The notes beneath the pieces are model-generated. The model saw nothing but the letters and a program-made list of their open reading frames with translations, was not told where the DNA came from and made no database searches. This document shows, in pieces, positions 16,779-25,586 of a DNA stretch of 64,000 nt (the first letter of the stretch is position 1; every line of letters begins with the position of its first letter). A program made the position numbers and the translations under genes. The DNA comes from Myxococcus guangdongensis (GTDB lineage Bacteria; Myxococcota; Myxococcia; Myxococcales; Myxococcaceae). The stretch lies in contig NZ_JAJVKW010000002.1 in assembly GCF_024198255.1 (NCBI RefSeq), forward strand, positions 744,001 through 808,000, given 5' to 3'.

Positions 16779-18251
16779 ATGTCGAAGCACCCCCACCTCA
16801 TGATTCAGGGCACGGGTTCCCACGTGGGGAAGACCACGCTGGTGGCCGGGCTGTGCCGCCTGTACGCGAACCGGGGCCTGCGCGTGGCCCCGTTCAAGTC
16901 GCAGAACATGTCCCTCAACTCCTTCGTCACCGAGGAGAACGAGGAGATTGCCCGCGCCACCGCGGTGCAGTCCTTCGCGGCGAGGCAGCGGCCCATCGTC
17001 CACATGAACCCGCTGCTGCTCAAGCCCAAGTCGGACAGCGTCAGCCAGCTCATCATCCACGGCAAGCCCCACCAGGACGTCGACGCGCGCGAGTACTTCC
17101 TGGCCGACACGCACCGGGCGCTCAAGCTCGCCGCCATCCAGGAGTCCATCGACCACCTGAATCGCCACTACGACCTGGTCATCGCCGAGGGCGCGGGGAG
17201 CTGCGCGGAGCCCAACCTGCGCCCGTACGACGTGGTGAACATGGAGGTGGCCCACCGGCTGGACGCCCGCGTCTTCGTCGCGGCGGACATCGACAAGGGC
17301 GGCGTGGTGGCGGAGCTGCTCGGCACGCTGCGCGTCCTGGAGCTCGTCGCCCCCGAGGACGTCGCGCGCATCTCCGGCTTCATCATCAACAAGTTCCGCG
17401 GAGACCGGCAGGTCCTCCAGCCCGCCGTGGACTTCATCGAACAGCACGCGAAGAAGCCCGTCGTCGGGGTGCTGCCCTACCTGTCCCTCGCGCTGGAAGA
17501 AGAGGACCGCGTCCAGCCCCGGCTCCACGGCACGCCCGAGGTCGACATCGCCGTCGTCTACCTGCCCCACATCTCCAACAGCACGGACTTCGACTACCTC
17601 CAGGAGGAACCCCACGTGCGCGTGCGCTTCGTGCGCTCCGTGGACCAGTTGGGCGCGCCCGACGCCATCATCCTGCCCGGCACCAAGAACACGGTGGGGG
17701 ACCTGGTCCACCTGCGACGCATCGGCTTCGAGCGCGTGCTCCAGGAGCTGAGCACCACCACGCCCATCGTCGGCATCTGCGGCGGCTTCCAGATGCTGGG
17801 GCGCAACCTGCTCGACGAACACCGCCGCGAGTCCGAGCACGGCAGCACCACCGGCCTGGGCCTGTTGGACATCGACGTGGAGTTCCTGCCGGGCAAGACG
17901 GTCTTCAACCGTCACTACACCCCGACGAAGGACAATCCCTTGCGGGAGGCGGGCGAGGTGTCCGGGTATGAAATCCATTCCGGGCTCATCCGGTACGACA
18001 GCGCCCGGCCGATGTATGCCCACCCCGGCGGCTTCGATGGCGCCGTGCACGAGCGGCTGCCCATCTTCGGCACCTTCATCCATGACCTGTTCAAGAACCC
18101 ACGTCTGAGCCGCGCCTTCGTCGACACGCTGCGCCAGCGCAAGGGATTGCCAGTCCTGACAGCGCCCCTGTGCAACCACGACACCCGTCGGGAGGAAAGC
18201 TATAATCGGCTCGCTGCCGCCCTGGCCGAGCACATGACATCCATCGACTGA
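16779..18251 (+). CDS. cobQ: cobyric acid synthase (adenosylcobyric acid amidotransferase)
   Basis: 490 aa, standard for CobQ/CbiP. The N-terminal ATP-binding domain begins with MIQGTGSHVGKTTLVAGLC. Characteristic blocks are KSQNMSLNSFV and GAGSCAEPNL. The C-terminal class I-like glutaminase half has GICGGFQMLG with Cys334 and a late HGLF-like GTFIHDLF. It amidates cobyrinic acid side chains b, d, e and g using glutamine. A strong GGAGGAGG ribosome site precedes ATG 16779. It is divergent from btuF. A promoter for the next gene may lie in its last 75 bp. Confidence 0.96.
   Translation: MSKHPHLMIQGTGSHVGKTTLVAGLCRLYANRGLRVAPFKSQNMSLNSFVTEENEEIARATAVQSFAARQRPIVHMNPLLLKPKSDSVSQLIIHGKPHQDVDAREYFLADTHRALKLAAIQESIDHLNRHYDLVIAEGAGSCAEPNLRPYDVVNMEVAHRLDARVFVAADIDKGGVVAELLGTLRVLELVAPEDVARISGFIINKFRGDRQVLQPAVDFIEQHAKKPVVGVLPYLSLALEEEDRVQPRLHGTPEVDIAVVYLPHISNSTDFDYLQEEPHVRVRFVRSVDQLGAPDAIILPGTKNTVGDLVHLRRIGFERVLQELSTTTPIVGICGGFQMLGRNLLDEHRRESEHGSTTGLGLLDIDVEFLPGKTVFNRHYTPTKDNPLREAGEVSGYEIHSGLIRYDSARPMYAHPGGFDGAVHERLPIFGTFIHDLFKNPRLSRAFVDTLRQRKGLPVLTAPLCNHDTRREESYNRLAAALAEHMTSID
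18178..18206 (+). promoter_or_regulatory. possible sigma-70-type promoter inside the end of cobQ
   Basis: A perfect TATAAT (18201-18206) is preceded at 17 bp by ACGACA (18178-18183; 4 of 6 to TTGACA). In this GC-rich DNA a perfect -10 is rare. It would start transcripts near 18213, ahead of the four-gene operon at 18321-25217. Confidence 0.45.
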
Positions 18252-18320
18252 CTCTTCATCCCGCCAAAGGGGGCGCTCGGGGACTCCCGACGACAGGCGA
18301 ATGTAAGGAGGAGGCTCAAC

Positions 18321-19553
18321 GTGAAGCTCGATGGATTCGCTCGTGTCCTTCCACGCGTGGCGCTGCTCTTGGCCGTGGCATGTCAGCACAGCGCGCTCGC
18401 GCAGGAGCAGCTCGACAGCGCGCCAAAGACACTCACCCAGCAGGTCCTCACGCCCGTTGGCACGACGTACCCCTACACCCAGCAATTGCAGTGGTTGGAC
18501 TCGGGCCGGTTCATCGTGGGGCGCCTCGATGGCTCGATGACACTCTTCCGCCCGCCAGGACCCACCGAGTGGGGTCCCATGCTCACGGACGTGCTGCGCA
18601 CGCCCGCCAACCGGGGCGTGGAGATGATGGCCGTGCGGGATGAGCGGACGTTCGTGACATCCAACGACAGCACCACCCTCACCCTGTGGCGCGAGCGGGA
18701 CCTGGCCGTCGCGGAGGACGCGGAGCCCGCGCTGCTGGACCGGCTGCCGCGCGCGTTCCGCTACCAGAACTTCGCCTATGACGCGGACGTGGGCACGGCC
18801 AACAGCGCCGTCTTCGTCACCCATGGGAACCGGGAGTACCTCGTGACAGGCCACGAGAACGGCTTCGTCCTCATCTGGAGCGTCTCGCGCAACGGCCGGC
18901 AGTTGGCGGTGCTGAAGAAAATCGATGTCCGCTCGCCCGACCCCATCCCCAGCCCGTTCCAGCTCTGGAACGTGCGGGACATCGTCTCGTGGCGCGACGG
19001 CGTGGTCATCACCGGCTCCGAGGATGGAGATTTGGTGATGCTCCAGCTCCCGCAGGGCACCGTGCTGGCCCGCAAGCGCTACAACCCGAGCGCGCAGCGC
19101 GGCATCAACGGCCTGGCCCTCCTGGATGACCACCTGGTCGCCGTGGCCTGCTCGGTGGGCCCGTCGGACAAGAACACGTGGCTGTTCCGCGTGCGCCCCG
19201 CGGAGCTCCAGTCGCAGGGCTCGGTGGACCTGAAGCAGAACCTGTCCCTGCCGCAGTCCTTCGCGTTCCGCGCCGCGATGGCCAGCGTGGGCGGGCAGCC
19301 CCATGTCTTCGCCACCACGCAGGAGGGGCTGCTGTGGACGGTGCTCGTCACGCCGGAGGGACAGCTCCAGGTCCAGGCCGTCAGCTCCGTGGATTTCCCC
19401 ATCGGAGAGGCCATCGACTACAACCCGGCCACCTCGCAGCTCGCCGCCGTGGGCGTGCTCGTCAACCTCTTCAACGTCGCACCGCCCACGCCCGCGCAAC
19501 GCCAGCAGGTGCCCAAGGCCGCGCCCCCACAAGCGCCGTCGCTGGTCCACTGA
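18321..19553 (+). CDS. exported WD40/propeller-like protein of unknown function
   Basis: 410 aa from GTG, after a very strong AGGAGGAGG site. The signal peptide ends near SALAQ (residue 27). The rest has repeated beta-strand blades with WD40-like phrases such as LQWLDSGRFIVGRLDGSMTL, YLVTGHENGFVLIWSV and VVITGSEDGDLVMLQL, predicting a beta-propeller of about six or seven blades. A Pro/Ala-rich tail follows. It is the first gene of a tight operon with a carbamoyltransferase (8-bp gap), a TonB-dependent receptor and a lipoprotein. It is probably a periplasmic or outer-membrane binding protein. Confidence 0.7.
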   Translation: MKLDGFARVLPRVALLLAVACQHSALAQEQLDSAPKTLTQQVLTPVGTTYPYTQQLQWLDSGRFIVGRLDGSMTLFRPPGPTEWGPMLTDVLRTPANRGVEMMAVRDERTFVTSNDSTTLTLWRERDLAVAEDAEPALLDRLPRAFRYQNFAYDADVGTANSAVFVTHGNREYLVTGHENGFVLIWSVSRNGRQLAVLKKIDVRSPDPIPSPFQLWNVRDIVSWRDGVVITGSEDGDLVMLQLPQGTVLARKRYNPSAQRGINGLALLDDHLVAVACSVGPSDKNTWLFRVRPAELQSQGSVDLKQNLSLPQSFAFRAAMASVGGQPHVFATTQEGLLWTVLVTPEGQLQVQAVSSVDFPIGEAIDYNPATSQLAAVGVLVNLFNVAPPTPAQRQQVPKAAPPQAPSLVH

Positions 19554-19561
19554 GGACGGCG

Positions 19562-21661
19562 ATGCCTGGGGACAGCGCTCCGTGGGTGCTGGGCATCGGC
19601 GCGTCGAACCACAACGGCGCCGCGTGCCTCCTGCATGGGGACGAGGTGGTCGTCGCCGTGCAGGAGGAGCGACTCATCCGCCGCAAGCGGGCGTGGCTCC
19701 CGGGCGGGGCCGTGTCCTTCGCGGTGCGCTACTGCCTGGAGACGGCGGGCATCCGCGCGGACGAGCTCAGCCTCGTCTCGTGCTGCTCGCTGATGGGGCC
19801 TCGCGGGCCGCTGTACGACGTGCGCGCCAACCCGGACCTCGCTCCGGCCGTCCCGGTGCGCTACCTCTCCCACCACCTGGGCCACGCGGTGGGCGTGTTC
19901 GCGACCTCCGGCTTCGATGAGTCGCTGGTGCTCGTCGTCGATGGGTTCGGCTCCAACATCCAGGACCTGTCCCCCGAGGAGCTGGCGGCCGTCGTCACCG
20001 AGCGACATGGGGAGGAGACGCTGTCCGTCTACCACGCGTCGCGCGAGGGCTTCGTGCCGGTGGAGAAGCACCTGGGCACGTTCCTGGAGGTCACGTCCTC
20101 CGTGGACCTGGAGCGCTTCCGGGGCATGCCCCGCTTCGGCAGTCTGGGTGGGTTGTACTCCGCCGTCGGACGGCAGCTCTTCTCGGATGTCCTCGAGGGG
20201 CCGGGCAAGGTCATGGGGCTCGCGCCTCACGGTGTGGCGGACACGCCCGTGTCGGACTTCTTCGACGTGGTCGACGGACGCTTCGTGTTCCACGACACCG
20301 TGCCTCGCCGCTTCACGCATGACGAGCGCTGGCCCGTGCGGCAGGAGGAGTATCGAAACCTCGCGGCCTCGGCCCAGGCGGCGCTGGAGGACGGACTGCT
20401 GCGACTGGTGCGTCGACTGCGCGCGCGCACGTCCTGCGACAGGCTCTGCTACGCGGGAGGCGTCGCGCTCAACAGCGTGGCGAACGAGCGGCTCTTCACC
20501 GAAAGCGGCTTCAAGGACCTCTATGTGATGCCCGCCGCGGAGGACAGTGGCACCGCCATCGGCGCGGCGTACCACGGCCTGTGGCAACTGACGGGCGGAC
20601 GCTCCACGCGGCGATTGAGCCATGACAGCACGGGCAGGACGTACTGCGCCGAGGCCTGTGACGCCGCGCTGCGCACCGTGCCCTCGGTGGTGTCACGGAG
20701 ACTGCCGCGACTCGTGCCCGACGTGGCCGACCTGCTCGCCGAGGGGAAGATGCTCGGCTGGTTCCAGGGTGGCTCCGAGCTGGGCCCGCGCTCACTGGGG
20801 CAGCGGAGCATCCTCTGCGACCCGCGCCCTCCCGACATGAAGGACACCCTCAACGCGCGCGTGAAGTTCCGCGAGGGTTTCCGTCCCTTCGCTCCCATCA
20901 TCCTCGCGGAGAAGGTGCGCGAGTGGTTCGACGTCGACACGGCCTCCACGGACAGCCCCTTCATGCTCCGCGTGTGGCGCTTCCGCGAGGAGCAACGCGA
21001 GCGCGTCCCCGCCGTCGCTCACGTCAACGGCACCGGCCGTGTGCAGACGGTGACGAAGGAGCACACGCCCCTGCTGCACGCGCTGCTCACCGCGTTCCAT
21101 GAACGCACCGGTGTGCCCATCCTGCTCAACACCTCGTTCAACATCGCCGGGGAGCCCATCGTCGAGACGCCCGAGGACGCGCTGTGGGGTCTGCTGTCCA
21201 CGGGGCTGGATGGCTGCGTGCTCCTGGACCGCTTCGTGTCGAAGCACGAGGCGCTGCATTCACTGCTGGACCTGGAGGTGCTCGTCCTCGCAGAGCGAAT
21301 CATGCCCCTGTCCTTGGAATGCATGGAGGACACGCTGGACCTTCGCCCTCTCTTGAAGGAGCCGCTGGGCTTTGGTCTGGACGCCTCGGGACGCAACCTG
21401 GAGGATGCGCGCCGGATGCTGGGCAGCGGACAACAGGGTGGCGCGTTCAAGGTGCGGACGCCGTGGGGCACCGCCGTGCAGCTCGTGTCGAGCGAGCTGT
21501 CGACCCTCGTCTCGTGCGTGGAGCGCGGGATGACCGGCTGGAAGCTCCTGGAGCGCGTCTCACTCGAGGACTCGAGCCTGGATGAGCAGAAGCTGACGCG
21601 GATGCTCGGCACCTTGCGGCGCGCCCGAATCCTCCAGTTCGGGGTCGGTCCGGGCGTGTGA
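19562..21661 (+). CDS. carbamoyltransferase (NodU/CmcH/TobZ family) with extra C-terminal domain
   Basis: 699 aa. The Kae1-like N-terminal domain starts VLGIGASNHNGAACLL and has the metal/catalytic histidines in SHHLGHAVG (residues 103-111) and DGFG. GGVALNSVANERL follows. The YrdC-like half has QGGSELGPRSLGQRSI and LLNTSFNIAGEPIVETP. The family transfers carbamoyl phosphate, via carbamoyl-AMP, to hydroxyl groups of metabolites. About 130 extra residues at the C terminus look like a small winged-helix/PqqD-like module (around SELSTLVSCVERG). Its stop overlaps the next start (GTGTGA). Placement with a TonB receptor is unusual for this family. Confidence 0.9.
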   Translation: MPGDSAPWVLGIGASNHNGAACLLHGDEVVVAVQEERLIRRKRAWLPGGAVSFAVRYCLETAGIRADELSLVSCCSLMGPRGPLYDVRANPDLAPAVPVRYLSHHLGHAVGVFATSGFDESLVLVVDGFGSNIQDLSPEELAAVVTERHGEETLSVYHASREGFVPVEKHLGTFLEVTSSVDLERFRGMPRFGSLGGLYSAVGRQLFSDVLEGPGKVMGLAPHGVADTPVSDFFDVVDGRFVFHDTVPRRFTHDERWPVRQEEYRNLAASAQAALEDGLLRLVRRLRARTSCDRLCYAGGVALNSVANERLFTESGFKDLYVMPAAEDSGTAIGAAYHGLWQLTGGRSTRRLSHDSTGRTYCAEACDAALRTVPSVVSRRLPRLVPDVADLLAEGKMLGWFQGGSELGPRSLGQRSILCDPRPPDMKDTLNARVKFREGFRPFAPIILAEKVREWFDVDTASTDSPFMLRVWRFREEQRERVPAVAHVNGTGRVQTVTKEHTPLLHALLTAFHERTGVPILLNTSFNIAGEPIVETPEDALWGLLSTGLDGCVLLDRFVSKHEALHSLLDLEVLVLAERIMPLSLECMEDTLDLRPLLKEPLGFGLDASGRNLEDARRMLGSGQQGGAFKVRTPWGTAVQLVSSELSTLVSCVERGMTGWKLLERVSLEDSSLDEQKLTRMLGTLRRARILQFGVGPGV

Positions 21662-23637
21662 GGACGACGCTCGCCAGGGGGATGCTGGGCCTGGTGCTGC
21701 TGGCGTGCGCCTCCGTGCGGGCCCAGTCCGTCGAGGACGCCGGCACCCCGCCCCTGTCCGAGGTCATCGACGTGGTGGGCGAGGTGCCCGACCCGGAGCC
21801 GATGGACCGCGCGTCCCGTCGCGACCCGAGCAGCGTCGTCACCCTCATCTCCGTGGAGGAGCGCGGAGGCACCGCACGTGACACGGCGGAGGTGCTGTCC
21901 ACCGCGCCCGGCGTCTCCATCCAGGACTCGGGCGGGTACGGCCAGGGCAAGAGCCTGGTGGTGCGCGGCGCTTCGTCGAACGGGACGCTGGTGTTGCTCG
22001 ACGGCATCCCCCTCAACGGCGCGGGCGGGAGCATGGACCTGTCGCGCGTCCCGCTCGCGCTCGCCCGTGAGCTGGAGGTGATGCGCGGGAGCGCGGGCTC
22101 CAGCCACGGCAGCGGCGCGCTCGGCGGCGTGGTGAACATCATCACCCGCGCCCCCGGCGACACGCTGAGCCTCGCGGGCGAGCTGAGCCACGGGAGCTGG
22201 AACACCACCACGGGGTGGCTCTCGCTCACCGGGCCCGTGCTGGACAGCGAGCTGCTCCTGCTGCTCCACGGTGGCACGTCGTCCGGGCGGTTCTCCTATC
22301 CGTTCGATGCCACGCCCACGCTGCCAGGTGACGCGCCCGAGGTGCGTCGGCGCGAGAACAACGACGCGCGTGGCGCCGGGGCGCTCGTGCGGCTGCGCCA
22401 TCGCCTCTCCCAGGGCGTGGTGCTGGACGCGATGGGCGAGGGGACCCTGGAGGGACGGGGGCTCGCGGGCACGGCGCAGAACCCGCTCGCGGACGCGCGT
22501 CAGTCCAATCGCCGCGGCATCCTGAGCCTGCGCGTGCTGGGCGACCTGGGCCACCACGTCCACGTGTCCGCTCGCGCGCACTATCGCCAGGAGCGGCTGG
22601 AGCTGTCGGGCGGTCCGGTGTCACAGCAGGGCGTGCAGACGCTGCGCACGGGCGGTTTGGAGGCCGAGGGCAGCCTGCCGCTGGGAGGCTGGAACGTCGT
22701 CTCCGCGCTCGCGAGCCTCGGCGGAGAAGGCGTGGCCACCGATGGCGCGCCCGTGACTTCGGACGGACGCACGTCGTGGCTGCGCGCCAGCGTCCGGGTG
22801 ATGGACGATGTCTCGCTGCTCGACGGTCGACTCCACGTGACGCCCTCGCTGCGCGTGGAGCGCGTGGGCTCGTACACGCTGCTATCCCCCAAGCTGGGCG
22901 CGCGCGTGACGCTGCCCGCGCGCCTGGAGCTGCGCGCCAACGTGGGACAGTCACACCGAGCCCCCTCGCTGGTGGAGCTCTACGTGCGCCAGGGCACGCT
23001 GCTGCCCAACCCGGACCTGCGCCCCGAGCGCGCCGTGTCCGCGGACGTGGCGCTGGCGCACCGCACGGAGCGCTCGCTCGTGTCGGTGGGCGGCTTCTTC
23101 GCGAACTACGAGGACCTCATCACCTACGAGGCGTATCCGCCGTTCGCCGTGAAGCCGAGCAACTTCGCCTCCGCGCGTGTCTCCGGACTGGAGGTGGACG
23201 CGGAGGCGCGCCCCTTCTCCTTCCTGTCCGGCGCGCTGGCGTACACCTTCCTCGTCTCCCGCAATCTCCGGGACGACCCGCGCTACTACCTGAAGGACAT
23301 CCCGCTCCGGCCACGCCACACCCTCGCCGCGCGCGTGACGGCGGGCCCCTCGTGGCTCACGGGCCGCGTGGAGCTGCGCGCCCAGTCCTCGCAGCTGCGC
23401 AACCGCACCGGCGAGCTGGTGCTCCCGGGCCGCACGCTCCTGCACGCGGGCCTGTCGAGCACGGTGGGCCGGCGCCCCGCCCTCACCTTCTCCGTCGACC
23501 TCAAGAACGTGCTCGACGTCCACGTCGACGACTTCGACGGCTACCCCCTGCCGGGTCGCGCGGTGCTCGCCTCCATCGCCCTGGCGCTCGACGTTCCCCC
23601 CTCCCCTCCCACTGCCCACAAGGCGGACACCCCATGA
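21658..23637 (+). CDS. TonB-dependent outer-membrane receptor, BtuB-like
   Basis: 659 aa from GTG overlapping the carbamoyltransferase stop. Signal peptide to about residue 23; a TonB-box-like SEVIDVVGE near residue 35. The plug domain has LSTAPGVSIQ, LVVRGASSNGTLVLLDGIPLN and GSGALGGVVNIIT, and a 22-strand-type barrel follows. The barrel appears to end at ALALDV, and a 12-residue Pro-rich tail without the usual terminal aromatic residue is added. The short plug and the location among B12 genes favour cobalamin as ligand, but iron chelates cannot be excluded. It is coupled to the following lipoprotein (ATGA). Confidence 0.87.
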   Translation: MRTTLARGMLGLVLLACASVRAQSVEDAGTPPLSEVIDVVGEVPDPEPMDRASRRDPSSVVTLISVEERGGTARDTAEVLSTAPGVSIQDSGGYGQGKSLVVRGASSNGTLVLLDGIPLNGAGGSMDLSRVPLALARELEVMRGSAGSSHGSGALGGVVNIITRAPGDTLSLAGELSHGSWNTTTGWLSLTGPVLDSELLLLLHGGTSSGRFSYPFDATPTLPGDAPEVRRRENNDARGAGALVRLRHRLSQGVVLDAMGEGTLEGRGLAGTAQNPLADARQSNRRGILSLRVLGDLGHHVHVSARAHYRQERLELSGGPVSQQGVQTLRTGGLEAEGSLPLGGWNVVSALASLGGEGVATDGAPVTSDGRTSWLRASVRVMDDVSLLDGRLHVTPSLRVERVGSYTLLSPKLGARVTLPARLELRANVGQSHRAPSLVELYVRQGTLLPNPDLRPERAVSADVALAHRTERSLVSVGGFFANYEDLITYEAYPPFAVKPSNFASARVSGLEVDAEARPFSFLSGALAYTFLVSRNLRDDPRYYLKDIPLRPRHTLAARVTAGPSWLTGRVELRAQSSQLRNRTGELVLPGRTLLHAGLSSTVGRRPALTFSVDLKNVLDVHVDDFDGYPLPGRAVLASIALALDVPPSPPTAHKADTP

Positions 23638-25217
23638 AGCCCTCGCCTCTTCCCGGACGCCACCTGGCGCTCCTCTGCTCCCTCCTCTGCTGCCTGCTGC
23701 TCACGGGCTGTACCGATGAAGGCGTCGTCTGCAGCGAAGGCCTCTCCCGCTGCGGAGACACCTGCGCGGACCTCACCAGCGAGTCCGCGAACTGTGGCGC
23801 CTGCGGCAATGCCTGTGGCGAAGGCCAGCTCTGCGCCGACGGAGCATGCCGCTGTCTGACCGGTGCCACGGCCTGTGGTGGCGCCTGCGTCGACCTCCAG
23901 TCCACCCCCCAGCACTGCGGCGCCTGCGGCAACGTCTGCAGCAGCAGCGAGGTGTGCGAGCAGGGCACGTGCCAGCTCAACTGCACCGCGGGCCTGCTCC
24001 GCTGCGGCAATGGGTGCGTGAACGGAGACTCGAGCAACCTGAACTGTGGCGCCTGCGGCAACGTCTGCGGCGACGCGCGGACCTGCCGGGGCGGCGTGTG
24101 CACGTACGACATCGTGGCCACGTGCTTCAACACCGGCCAGGTGGTGGGCATCCAGTCCGGCGTGGACCTCAAGGGCCCCGGCACGCTGGTGGCGTCGTCG
24201 CCGCAGAGCGCCGCGCGGATGAGCGACGTGCTGCTGGTGCTCGACTCCACGCGCAAGCTCATCCAGGCGCATCTGAGTGACTACCGCGTGCTGCCCCCGC
24301 GCCACGACACCGGCCGCGCTCCCAATCAAATCCTCGTCGAGGCGCCGTACATCTACATCCTCAACTCCACCGACAACACGCTCCAGGTGCTGCAGAGCAC
24401 CGAGCCGCTCCCTCCCAGCAAGCAGCACCCCGAGGGCATCTCGCTCCAGAACGTGGCCAGCGTGAGCTTCGGCGCCAACACCAACCCCTTCGGCATGGCG
24501 CGCGTGGGCAGCGAGCTGTGGGTCACCCTCTACGGCAACCTCGTGGGCGACCCGAGCGCGGGCGGCCGCGTGGCGCGCGTCTCGATGGCGTCCCCTTCCG
24601 AGCCTCGCGTGACGACCACCATCGACCTGCCCACGGGCGCCGCGCTCCGGCCCTTCCCGGACAACACCACGCTGTCCACGCCCGCGGGCATCACCCAGCA
24701 CCGCGGAAAGGTGTACGTGGCCCTCAACAACCTCAACCCCGCCACCTACGCCCCCGGCGGGCCGGGCCTGCTCGCGCGCATCGAGCCGGCGACGGGCGCG
24801 GTGAGCCTCGTCGGCCTGGGCGACGACTGCCTCAACCCCAACGCGGTGGCGTCCGTGGGCGAGCACCTGGTGGTGAGCTGCGGCGGCAAGTCCACCTATG
24901 ACGCCGACTTCAAGCTGGTGGCCGTGGAGCGCACGGGCCTGGTGATGCTGGACGCGCAGGACACCGTGGTGGCCTCGGAGCCCATCGTCTGCTCGCCGGG
25001 CATCGGCTCCTGCCCCATCCCCGCCGCCGGCCGGTTCGCGGTGGTGGGCCCGCGCATCTACACCGGTGACACCAACGGCGGCCGCGTCTTCGTCCACGAA
25101 ATCGTTGGGAACACCCTGGTCGAGCGTCGGGGCCTGAAGGACACCTCGGAGCCCGCCATCGCCGCCTGCCCCGCCAGCGGCTTCTCGCTGGTCAGCGACG
25201 TGGTGGCCCTGCCCTGA
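23634..25217 (+). CDS. lipoprotein with Cys-rich repeats and a predicted beta-propeller (BtuG-like candidate)
   Basis: 527 aa. The lipobox is LLLTGC with Cys26. Residues about 30-150 hold three or four Cys-rich units of the type NCGACGN-C-G-C, common in myxobacterial surface proteins. Residues about 155-527 read as propeller blades (IYILNSTDNTLQVLQ, GITQHRGKVYVALNN, GPRIYTGDTNGGRVFV). The ATG overlaps the TonB-receptor stop, so the two are translationally coupled. In Bacteroides, BtuG is a surface propeller lipoprotein that binds B12 and caps BtuB; the same role here is an inference from architecture and neighbours. Confidence 0.75.
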   Translation: MKPSPLPGRHLALLCSLLCCLLLTGCTDEGVVCSEGLSRCGDTCADLTSESANCGACGNACGEGQLCADGACRCLTGATACGGACVDLQSTPQHCGACGNVCSSSEVCEQGTCQLNCTAGLLRCGNGCVNGDSSNLNCGACGNVCGDARTCRGGVCTYDIVATCFNTGQVVGIQSGVDLKGPGTLVASSPQSAARMSDVLLVLDSTRKLIQAHLSDYRVLPPRHDTGRAPNQILVEAPYIYILNSTDNTLQVLQSTEPLPPSKQHPEGISLQNVASVSFGANTNPFGMARVGSELWVTLYGNLVGDPSAGGRVARVSMASPSEPRVTTTIDLPTGAALRPFPDNTTLSTPAGITQHRGKVYVALNNLNPATYAPGGPGLLARIEPATGAVSLVGLGDDCLNPNAVASVGEHLVVSCGGKSTYDADFKLVAVERTGLVMLDAQDTVVASEPIVCSPGIGSCPIPAAGRFAVVGPRIYTGDTNGGRVFVHEIVGNTLVERRGLKDTSEPAIAACPASGFSLVSDVVALP

Positions 25218-25221
25218 TTCC

Positions 25222-25265
25222 GGGGCACCTCGGGGGCACTTCGCCCCGATGGGGCAATGTGCCCC
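25222..25265. promoter_or_regulatory. enhancer-like palindromes upstream of the two-component operon
   Basis: Site A2 (25251-25265) is a perfect GGGGCA-ATG-TGCCCC. Site A1 (25233-25247) is GGGGCA-CTT-CGCCCC with one mismatch. A further GGGGCA half-site starts at 25222. They lie 67-110 bp upstream of the sigma-54 element at 25332, where an NtrC-type activator would bind. The same motif recurs before htrA. The stretch directly follows the lipoprotein stop and might also form hairpins. The rest of the 369-bp gap shows no gene. Confidence 0.7.
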
Positions 25266-25331
25266 GACCCCGGCGGGACATTCCACCCCGTCCGGGGCCC
25301 GCCTCCGAGGAGGCCACCCCGAGCCAGGCGC

Positions 25332-25347
25332 TGGCACGGAGGATGCT
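25332..25347 (+). promoter_or_regulatory. sigma-54 (-24/-12) promoter of the histidine kinase/activator operon
   Basis: TGGCACGGAGGATGCT has the invariant GG and GC with 10 bp between, and a perfect TGGCAC element. It would start transcripts near 25358, leaving a leader of about 230 nt before the GTG at 25587. The operon itself encodes a sigma-54 activator, so autoactivation is likely. Confidence 0.75.
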
Positions 25348-25586
25348 CTAGAGCTTCCGCGTGCCCCGGCCACATCGCGGGGCTGAACCGGAGGGGGCGT
25401 CATGCAGCGCACGTCGGTCCTCGTGCACCCACGCCGAGCTTCGGGCGATTGCTCGCCCGCCGAGGAGCCCGACGCGACGTACTGACGCCTTCTCACGGCA
25501 GTCGCGGTAGTTTCTGAGTACTTCCTTCCGGTCCATGCATTCTCGACCCCTCCCACGTGCATGGACCGGAATAGCCTCGACCCACC

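Noticed and set aside
16749..19550. Very long minus-strand open frame of about 930 codons
   Set aside because: It lies antisense to cobQ and the WD40-like gene, has a repetitive Arg/His/Val-rich sequence with no motifs, and is typical frame-shadow in high-GC DNA. The same holds for long frames at 59261-61792, 23541-26972 and 37259-39439.
12587..21661. Secondary-metabolite cluster based on P450 plus carbamoyltransferase
   Set aside because: There is no PKS, NRPS, terpene or RiPP core enzyme, and the intervening genes are cobalamin transport and synthesis.
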